Source: Cercophora sp. LCS_1
Taxonomy: Eukaryota; Ascomycota; Sordariomycetes; Sordariales; Lasiosphaeriaceae
Direction of reading: 5' to 3'
Assembly (NCBI GenBank): GCA_036250225.1
Contig: JAPZLL010000015.1
Location: forward strand, 248,001 to 312,000
DNA: 64,000 nucleotides
This document shows positions 56,394 through 64,000 of the stretch, in pieces; position 1 is the stretch's first letter; every line of letters starts with the position of its first letter. Position numbers and translations under genes: made by a program. The notes beneath the pieces are model-generated. The model saw nothing but the letters and a program-made list of their open reading frames with translations. It was not told the origin of the DNA and searched no databases.

Positions 56394-57148
56394 GTTGAAA
56401 AACCTCTCTATTTGCCTTATCTCCAAGCGAGCGAGCAAGAACACAAGCCTGTGACGAGACAGATGGCCCCAGTCTTATACCCTCAGCTCGAGGTGAAAAT
56501 GGCAACATGTGCTCTCCCTCAACCTGACAGGCCACCACTCTCTTCTCCTCGGCATGACAAATGGAACAGACAAGAAGCGGGGTTTAAAATCTTGTTGATT
56601 GGTTCGTCTAAACCATCAAAGCTCTCAAAGCAGCAGTGTGGTTGCTTTGTTGCTTCTCTACTGTCGTATCGCAGCCCGTCACGGCCATTGAATCGTCCCG
56701 AGCTTATCCCCAGCGACAGCTGCTACGTCGATCTTGACCAAGATGTTGCCCCAAGACAGCGCCCCGCATCTCCAACCGGGTCATCGGGACAGGAAACTAT
56801 GGAGCTATATGAGCACAGCACCGATCCATGCATCCTGTATTGTCCCGGACTGGGCTCTCCGGACAATTGTCAGTATCAAACATGAGAAGGCTACCTTATG
56901 ATTGGAGTTGAAAATGAATAGCGTTCGCGTGATCAGTGTCCTCTCATAACTACCTAATCACATGCTTTCAGTTCTCTACTGTCCATTTGATAGACATGGA
57001 GGTTTGTTGGGTTCCTAGCCTGGAAAGACTACTGTCCACAAACGTGCTGTTTGATTGGGGTATGCTGTGTATGCATTTTGCCAGGCTACGACTTTATTGC
57101 TTCTAGGTAGGAATATCACATTTGACGGTTTCCCAATCATCCATCCCA
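56394..57148. other. Intergenic region
   Basis: No supported gene. A 157-codon plus-strand frame starts with TTG and is not called. Confidence 0.4.
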
Positions 57149-57711
57149 TCAGTGGTGATCATGTCCTGGTGGCACCGCTGGGGATCCTCCAGTTACGTTG
57201 GCGGCCATCTCGAACTCCATGACGGTGCAATCCGACTCGATTCCTTTTTCCGTTTTGCTGTCCAGACAGCCGTGCAACATCATATCCCCTGTTGCATTGG
57301 CACTAAAGGACGTTCTTACAATGGGCCGGAGATGTTAGCGCGACTTGAAGGCCCGATTCCTATGATGGGGTAGAGGCATACTCACCCCGAACATGTCCAA
57401 CTTTCCTTCAAGGATAAGCTCAACTCGTCAAAGTTGAGTCGAAATTCCGTTCCTGGACTGTTGCATGTAGACCACGTATCGCCCAACTTTGTCAGGTCGA
57501 CCTCCTTGGCCTGGCACTCCACCGTCGTGTTTGTCCCCGAGTAATATGATTTGAACCCGAATGTGCCCGTGGTACCGCCATTGTCCCAGTCGTAAACCTT
57601 GAGGACCAAATCATCAATCTTCCAATACGAATGAGATCCCGCACTTTCAACGCAGCTGTCCGCAAAGGCCACTCCGCAGAGCAGAGCCACGAGAAAAGTG
57701 GCTGCGCGCAT
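57149..57711 (-). CDS. Small secreted cysteine-containing protein, 159 aa
   Basis: Two exons, 57711-57386 and 57302-57149, are joined in phase by an 83-nt intron (GTGAGT..TTTAG). The start MRAATFLVALLCGVAFA is a signal peptide. The mature protein has six Cys (DSCVES, VECQAK, STCNSP, WTCSG, HGCLDS and SDCTVM) and three NxT/NxS glycosylation sites (NTT, NAT, NVT). It ends PPGHDHH. Its first part (SYWKIDDLVLKVYDWDNGG) suggests a beta-sandwich domain such as those in small secreted fungal proteins of the AA1-like type. That assignment is tentative. Confidence 0.75.
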
Positions 57712-58284
57712 GTTGTTTGCGAGGCTCGAACCGAGGGCCAAGCCAAGACCTGGAGGCTTATATCCGCTCTCCGATTGACCAGGAGTTGGGTTGGTCTGCA
57801 GCGCGGTTGGGCCTCATATAATACCTGACCTATTTGGTATCGGCGCCGGCGTTGGGACTGCCGAACCTGCCGGCTAAACGAAAAAGGGCTCGACGGAACG
57901 CGTAATGTGACCAATTTAACATATCTTTGTTTGGTACCATCAAGCATGGACCCGGTGGGGGTGGCGGTAGAGGTGCACGCAGATCTTCCGGAACTTGAGA
58001 GCCGAGCATGTGCCGGCATCACTCGCCCCAGGATGCAGGCAATTTAATCGGAAAATACCCCACAAAGCTGCCATTGGGCGCTCAAGTGACGACTGGATTC
58101 CCAGTCCACTCATCGCTTTCAGTTTAAGGTGGCCATATGGGAGAAGGGGAAATGATTGCCCCCTCGGTTGATCTGGGGGAGGCGAGGAATGCGTCTTACA
58201 AAAGCCCTTGGCTCCGAGATGTCGGTGCATGTTCTCGGTTCTGCGAGACACGAACGCCAGTGTGTCACCAACTAACTGCCCAAC
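57712..58284. other. Divergent intergenic region
   Basis: This is the shared upstream region of the small secreted protein (minus) and the tyrosinase (plus). No gene is visible. Confidence 0.4.
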
Positions 58285-59650
58285 ATGCGGTCTGTCTGGT
58301 GTCTTTCCGTCCTGTTGCCCGCGGTCCTGGCGGCGACCGTGGCGAAGAGAGACTGGAGAACCAAGGTTGCCGTGTAAGTGGGCCAGACGCAACATTTTGA
58401 GAAACGGGAACCGATGGACTCATCAATGATATCAGGCAACGCAACGGTTTCTATCCGCTGGACATTGTTGACAAGTTGGAAGAGCAGACCATGGACAAGG
58501 TTGACGAATACATGAACAAGAAGGTTGCTGCAGGCAAGAATAACGGCTGCACGCTGGAGAAGGCGGGTGTTCGAAGGGAATGGTATGGTGGGCTCCATTC
58601 GGCTTGTCTGACTTAGGGCTCTAATTCTTAACAGGGGCGACATGACCAACGAGCAGAGACTCGACTTCATCAACGCCACACTCTGTCTCATGAACGCGCC
58701 GTCCAAGGCACCCAAGGACCAGTTCCCGGGAGCTCGAACCAGATACGACGATTTCATGGCATATCATCTCACCAACGCCGGCTCTCTGCACGATACAATC
58801 GGCCTCTTTCCCGCTCACAAGTTCTTCATCCTTGCGCTCGAGAACGCTCTTCGCAACGAGTGTGGCTACAAGGGATACCACCCGTACATGAACTACGACC
58901 GCTACACCAAGGACCCCCAAAACTCAGCCCTGTTCAACGGTAATGCTACCAGCATGGGCGGCAACGGCGATCCCGATCCCGGCTACACCGGTCTCCGTAT
59001 GGGTGCCGGCGGCACGGTCAAATCCGCCGGTGGCGGTGGATGCGTCACGAAGGGTCCTTTCAAGGAGTGAGTTATAGCCATGCCCTGTAACTCGCCGTCA
59101 AACTGACATGCCTGGCAACAGCTACCGAGCCAACATCGGCCCCGGCTCCCCGATGATGAACAACGTACCGAGGAACCCCATGTCGAGCGGTGGCGGCTAC
59201 AACCCCCGCTGCATGCGTCGCGATGTCAACCCGACGGTTGCCCTCGGTGCGACGGCACAAAAGATGTACGACCTCATCACCAAGTCCAAGGACATCAACA
59301 CCTTCTACAACACGCTATTGACCCCGCCCCGAAACGCGAGCGATCCATACAACTGGGGCATCCACAACTCGGGCCACTACATCTCTGGCGGCGACCCCGG
59401 CGGCGACCCCATGGTGTCTCCTGGTGATCCCATCTTCTACTTCCATCACGCTGCCCTGGATCGCCTCTGGTGGATCTGGCAGATGCAGGACCCCGACACG
59501 CGTGTCAACGCCCAGGTGAGCCTTGGATCGAGCGGCGCAACCAGGAAAGTCGACCTCAAATGGTTGACAAGCCTGAGCCCCGTCCCTGTGCTGGAGGCCC
59601 ATGATAACCTGGGAGGATTCGGAGGCGCCTTCTGCCATGTCTACGTCTGA
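58285..59650 (+). CDS. Secreted tyrosinase (type-3 copper enzyme), 398 aa
   Basis: Four exons, 58285-58373, 58436-58582, 58635-59066 and 59122-59650, have introns of 62, 52 and 55 nt, all in phase. The signal peptide is MRSVWCLSVLLPAVLAA. The tyrosinase domain (PF00264) has copper A ligands at about H123, H131 and H140 (FMAYHLTNAGSLHDTIG, LFPAHKFF). Copper B ligands are at about H304, H308 and H331 (IHNSGHYISGG, PIFYFHHAALDRLWWIWQ). Length matches short secreted fungal tyrosinases without the C-terminal cap domain. The usual YWN after copper A is YMN (HPYMNY). It should oxidise mono- or diphenols outside the cell, perhaps for melanin or phenolic detoxification. Confidence 0.93.
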
Positions 59651-59757
59651 GTTTGAACACAGTCGTTCGCTTAGTATTACAGCACTAGCTCCCCATCCTT
59701 GGCCAATATACCAACACCTGAACCAGCCCCCATCAAGGCGATCTCATTTCTGATGGA

Positions 59758-61200
59758 TCAATAAGACAACTTGTGGCACATCCCACCAGCCCGGCACACC
59801 ACATTCCCTGTGACCCGCGTCGCCCTCTCCTGTCCAGAGTAGTAAATAATAGCGTCCAAAACCATAAACACCCGAAATGGAATTACGTTCCCAACCTTGA
59901 TATTGATCCAATACAGTAAAGCGAACAGCCCCGTAACCGCAAGATACCACATCTCCTCGTAGCCCTCGCCTTCCAATCCATGCTCAGGCAGGAAATATGC
60001 ACCCCATGCTGTGCCCCAGAAGAACATGGATACTGTCTGAATAAAAGCGAGGACTCCGAACAGCCAGTTGTTTTCCTCCAAGCGTGACAGCCATTCGGCA
60101 CCCAGATCTTGTGTGGCAACGACGGTCAAGAAGTAGAGTGGTATTGCGGCTTGAACGAAGCGGTCGATCAGGAAGAGGGAGAACGAATCGGGAGCATCGG
60201 GGTCTGTCAGGCCATAGGTGAGGTAGCTGTTCCATGCGGTTGCTTCGGGAGCCAGGAGTGGGATGGCGTGGTAGATGGCTGAGGCGAGGATGACGGTTGT
60301 GGAGGTTATTGTGTGAATGCGATGCGCGAGGGTGAAACTTTGAGGTGTTGAGATGGGCTCTGATGGTTTTATGGCGGTTGATGACTCTGGGGCTGTAGTT
60401 TCGGGCGATTTCGCTTCATCATCCTTCTCCGGTGTCGTCTCTTTCTGTGTCGGAGACTCATCCGTCGTATCATCGTCAGCCTTTGACAGTCTATCCCTAC
60501 TCCCACCCGAGGGATCGGCCTCCTCATTGCCTGACGCATCAACAGTCGCGGCAAGAATGAGGCCCTCAAAAGTCAGCCACGCCCCGGCATATATCAACCA
60601 GACCATCCGAGCATGCAGCGAAGCATCCAAGATGTCCAACAGCGCTGGCAGGTGTACGGCAAACGCAGCCCAGCGCGCAGGACTTGCCGCCTTCCATTTC
60701 GTCACGGCAAAAGCCCAGTGTTCCATCTCCAGCCCAGCTTGGCGCTTCTCCAAGACAATCAACGCCGCATCGCGAGCGCCCTTGCTTGAAACGAGGATTA
60801 ACCACACCCACTGAACGAGTGTATCGAGTGCATCGGCAATGTAAATGATCGGAAAGCAGCGGATGATCCACGGCGTGTCGAATTTCCGACCGAGAATCTT
60901 CCCCGTCGGTTGAACGGCAGCGAGCAGACAGAGCCCCAGTATCGCGAGCAGGAGATCCGCGGATGCCACCTCGTCATTTGATGGCTCGTACCAGGAGTCA
61001 ACAGTCCTACTGTAAGACCAATCGACGGCGCGACCGTTGTCATTTGGCACGGTGGCTTCAAGTTTGTAGTAGACGGGGTAGGGCTTGCCCTCCCAGACGT
61101 TTGCAAACTCGGCATCCCGGAGCGGGATTTTGGTGCAGGCTTCGCGGAGGAGCTTGGTACCCAGGCCGATGAGGTTGCTGTCAATGACGGGTCTTTCCAT
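59758..61200 (-). CDS. Multi-helix membrane protein of unknown function, 480 aa
   Basis: A single exon from MERPVIDSNLIGLGTKLLRE. A soluble N-terminus of about 80 residues precedes the first helix (ADLLLAILGLCLLAAVQ). Further helices include PIIYIADALDTLVQWVWLIL, WLIYAGAWLTFEGLILAATV, TTVILASAIYHAIPLLA, AAIPLYFLTVVATQ and WYLAVTGLFALLYWINI. An acidic Ser/Thr/Lys-rich loop of about 70 residues (near 240-310) separates two groups of helices. Family unknown; similar uncharacterised proteins occur in other Sordariomycetes by general layout. It is convergent with the tyrosinase, 107 bp from its stop. Confidence 0.75.
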   Translation of the reverse strand: MERPVIDSNLIGLGTKLLREACTKIPLRDAEFANVWEGKPYPVYYKLEATVPNDNGRAVDWSYSRTVDSWYEPSNDEVASADLLLAILGLCLLAAVQPTGKILGRKFDTPWIIRCFPIIYIADALDTLVQWVWLILVSSKGARDAALIVLEKRQAGLEMEHWAFAVTKWKAASPARWAAFAVHLPALLDILDASLHARMVWLIYAGAWLTFEGLILAATVDASGNEEADPSGGSRDRLSKADDDTTDESPTQKETTPEKDDEAKSPETTAPESSTAIKPSEPISTPQSFTLAHRIHTITSTTVILASAIYHAIPLLAPEATAWNSYLTYGLTDPDAPDSFSLFLIDRFVQAAIPLYFLTVVATQDLGAEWLSRLEENNWLFGVLAFIQTVSMFFWGTAWGAYFLPEHGLEGEGYEEMWYLAVTGLFALLYWINIKVGNVIPFRVFMVLDAIIYYSGQERATRVTGNVVCRAGGMCHKLSY

Positions 61201-62456
61201 GGCGGGTGATACTTGGGAGGCGAGTTTGTGGTATTTGAGGATGGAAGGTGAAGAAATGGCTGGGTCGTTTGACGTGAAGGATTTCAGCGGCGGCCGCTTC
61301 AGGCAGGCAGCAGCTCTTCCGCGGAAATTTGTTAACCAATAGCCATCGCTCGGAAATGATTCGAGGGTACACGTTAAAGCGAGAAAGCGCTGTCCCTCAC
61401 TGGTACTACCCCGCCATAGTTTCCATCTTCACCTGTCATGGAGAGTAAGCCTGGGTTCCTTACCCCAACACTCATTCCGGTCCGTCAGCAAGCTAACATG
61501 GAGCCATTCGCACCCGCTGCTAGGCTTGCCTTGATGGAGCGTATGGAGCCCGCGCCATGCGCAGCCTGCAGAGCCATGGCGAGGAGGAGCTCGTGTACGA
61601 CGGCAATGCTTATACCTACAGTTCGACCTACCACGCGGGGACGGGCACGCTGCGTTTTCTCGGCATTTTTACGCCGAGGGCGAAGAGTACAGCCAGAATT
61701 CTACGTCTCTTGGTGCCGTGGAACCGATCGTGAGCTTCACTACAAGCTTCACATCAAGCTCCAGCACACCAAGGGCCACCCGTTCCGAGAGGAATAGGGG
61801 CTCTCGCAGGTCCCCAACGGAACTTCAAGTACCCAAGAAGCAGAATTTGGCCAAGAGGCGTACGCATGACGGTGCACCCCGAGCGTCAGTTGTGGCTACG
61901 GAAGTCGTGGCATTTACAGCATGAGCCGCAATCGCGACAGCCGGGGTGAATGCAATAGCCCCCAGTTATAAATGAGAGTGGTGACGCCACAGTCATGGCG
62001 CTGAACCATGTTTCCGACCCGTGAGAGATGGAGGCGTCCCATAAGGGCATGGTCTCGTCGCGTGGTGGACCGTGACGCTCAAGATTTCGGAATTTATCTG
62101 TAGGATTGAGGAGGAAATCTATCCACATCTGCGTTAAACTCATTGGACGCCAACACAAACGGTGCCGGAACATGCCCAAACAAGTCCAGAGCACGACTTT
62201 CCGCGCGATGCGCCGGCGTGGAATCCGCGACACGTTGACCGATAGGCCTTTGATTCGTCGGTTGTCAACCAATGATACCATCTATCAACACAGGGCGCAG
62301 GTGATGATGGTCTTGCATCTCGGCATTCCATTCTGAGAAAAATGGCACGCCATCGTCAGAGCCCGCCCGGGCGTGGTCCGCCCAATGTTCAAATCCCTTC
62401 TCCTCCAAACACGCATACCGCTCATTTTGTGTCCATATCTCAACGCGCCTTACAAC
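61201..62456. other. 1.3-kb region with a possible decayed gene fragment
   Basis: On the plus strand near 61578-61720, the sequence GEEELVYDGNAYTYSSTYHA and GTGTLRFL resembles a conserved block seen in some uncharacterised fungal proteins. It is frame-broken on both sides. A minus-strand ATG frame at 61886-62281 (131 codons) is Cys-rich at its end but otherwise unconvincing. Confidence 0.3.
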
Positions 62457-64000
62457 ATGGAAACTGCCGGGCATCCTGATCAAGAGCTCGCAACTTTCGA
62501 CGTCATTGTAAGCAAAATTGAGGTCTTGCTAGGGAGGCTCAAGCGCGCAAGGGCTGCCTCGAACCGCAAACGCCCGGTCCAGCCCCCCGGTTCGCATGCC
62601 CCAGCGGTCGCAAGGACACAGATTGGCATAAGCGATCTTGTCACTTCAGATCCTATCTCTGACACTCTGACAAGCATCATCAACGAAGCAAGCCAGCTGC
62701 TTAAGGTCCACAATGCAGCCTCCACCAGGATGCCGCAGGACGACCACGGGAACCCGGAGGCCACATCTACCAACCATGTTTCACTATCATCACCTGTCCC
62801 GGATCCTCATATAATGGCCATCACAGAGCCTGAAAGCCAAACAACAGCAACAGCAACAGCTCCAACGCTTTCCGAGCAGGCCAGCAGGGACCGTCACCCA
62901 GCCGAGGCGCTGGTTACCGAAGCACTGACCGGGCCGCATCACCCGAGCGCTAGAATCAAACATGAGTTGGACGGTCGCGTTTTGGTCCTGTGACCCTCGG
63001 CGGATCAGTGGCTTGACTTTCCGTCCGTCCTCGCCTCGGCAAGGGTTCTTCACATGGACCGGGTCGGCGCTTTCAAGGTTGTGCTCCCACCAGAGCTGCA
63101 ACGCCCTCTCCCACCCAGAGAAGAGACAGAGGCCAGGGCCAAGCCTTGCCGGGGGTATCGCGCCCAAGCCCTTCCAAACAAGACTTACCATATCGATATG
63201 CCGGGAAAACGCCAGGTCTTTCGCCCATCTCCTCCCTGTTTGTTGCCCACCCTGGACGCTGTTCAACGTCATGAAGCGCTCCTATGTAGCAAGGATGGCC
63301 TAGATGGCGTCTACTACAGAACGGATGTTCCGGCCGAGACCCCTCAACAACGCGCTGCAGCAGGCCTTACGACAGAAAGCGCCATCTAGCCGCTAAAGGA
63401 CAACATGCTGTCACAAACAAAGTATTCGATTCCCGGACTCCACTGGCCGTATGCGTACGAATCTGGTCCCAAATTCGGTGCATCCTTCTCTGACCATGAG
63501 GAGCATTACGGGCTCTATTCTCTAAGCCACTTGCACGTTGGGAGGAAGCTATGGAAAGTCATTCCCCCGTCGGCAGCAGACGCCTTCATTGAGAAGCTGA
63601 AGGAAACAGACAAAGCGATAGTCTGGGATTGTGAGCAGTGTGTCCGACACGCAGCAGTGTTTGTGCCCCCGTCGACATTGACAGAATGGGGCATTCCATT
63701 CACGATCGTCGACCGAAGAGCATCCGAAGTGGTTGTCACCATGCCACGTGCCTATCATTCTGGATTTAGCACAGGCTACACGCTCGCGGAGGCAGTGCAT
63801 TACGCAGATGCAGAATGGTCACCACATGGCCATGTCGCCTGTCTTGACCCGTGTCCCGATAACCCCATCCCGATCGACCTTCTGGCCTTCCTTGGTCCTG
63901 AGGAGGCCCAACGACGGGTAGAAGATCTGGAAAGGGGGGAAGAGACGAGGAGGCAGCGAGCTAGAAAGCGTCGTATGGCTGATGCCGCCGAACAGTCAGA
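62457..64000 (+). pseudogene. JmjC-domain protein gene with two in-frame stops, truncated by right edge
   Basis: One continuous frame runs from the ATG at 62457 (METAGHPDQELATF) to the window end, interrupted only by TGA at 62991-62993 and TAG at 63387-63389. The disordered N-terminal third leads to ADQWLDFPSVLASARVLH, GAFKVVLPPELQRP, DGVYYRTDVPAETP, then the JmjC region: YSIPGLHWPYAYESGPKFGA, LYSLSHLHVGRKLWKVIPPS, FVPPSTLTEWGIPFTIVD and RAYHSGFSTGYTLAEAVHYA. The metal ligand region DHEEHY and the distal His in AYHSGF are kept. JmjC enzymes are Fe(II)/2-oxoglutarate hydroxylases, often histone demethylases. Frame conservation across both stops implies very recent loss, sequence error or unusual splicing. 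The C-terminus is off the window. Confidence 0.75.

Noticed and set aside
57289..57385. Apparent frame conflict in the 159-aa secreted protein
   Set aside because: Using the TTTAG acceptor upstream of the obvious CAG joins both exons in phase.
1..64000. CRISPR arrays, rRNA genes, PKS/NRPS or other large biosynthetic cluster
   Set aside because: None seen; the methyltransferase remnant alone does not make a secondary-metabolite cluster.

Overview
The window is nuclear DNA from a filamentous ascomycete (Pezizomycotina, most likely Sordariomycetes). The evidence is many short introns of 38-120 nt with GT..AG ends, and fungus-specific families: HET, fungal_trans with Clr5, rhodopsin-like Pth11-type receptors, LysM with subgroup-C GH18 chitinase, DUF4188, and small secreted cysteine-rich proteins. 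There is no operon structure. Exon boundaries were worked out by hand from splice signals and reading-phase agreement, so terminal exons are less certain than internal ones.

Layout. 0-3 kb: the 5' part of a C2H2 zinc-finger/ankyrin-repeat gene running off the left edge, a divergent small two-finger C2H2 gene, and an unrecognised 376-aa gene. 3.2-8.6 kb: a decayed block with a LaeA-like methyltransferase pseudogene, a LysM pseudogene and a chitinase pseudogene; the last two lie head to head and have both lost their 5' ends. 8.9-14.6 kb: a basic hypothetical protein, tRNA-Ser(CGA), an intact secreted GH10 xylanase with XlnR/CreA-type promoter motifs, and a large hypothetical gene. 15-18.8 kb: a P-loop protein and a HET protein with N-terminal membrane helices. 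19-22 kb: a tandemly duplicated block of small Cys-containing genes, one copy deleted. 22.4-25.8 kb: a secreted SnoaL-like protein and a second HET gene with a one-base frameshift. 28-34 kb: a Clr5/fungal_trans regulator, a small secreted Cys-rich protein and a GPI-type M43 metalloprotease. 35-39 kb: TPR and amidase pseudogenes. 40.5-42.5 kb: a 661-aa secreted protein with CPxG-type repeats. 44-49 kb: a coding remnant, an F-box/DUF7730-like gene, a DUF4188 protein and a rhodopsin-like membrane protein. 49.2-52.8 kb: 3.6 kb without genes, including a repeat-like tract. 52.8-64 kb: a C2H2 regulator, two small secreted proteins, a tyrosinase, a multi-helix membrane protein, and a JmjC gene at the right edge carrying two in-frame stops.

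Overall this looks like an accessory, fast-evolving region: allorecognition-type genes, secreted enzymes and effector-like small proteins mixed with at least six clearly broken genes. The genes do not form one pathway. The best candidates for follow-up are the co-decayed LysM/chitinase pair, the duplicated small-protein block, the two-stop JmjC gene and the CPxG-repeat secreted protein.
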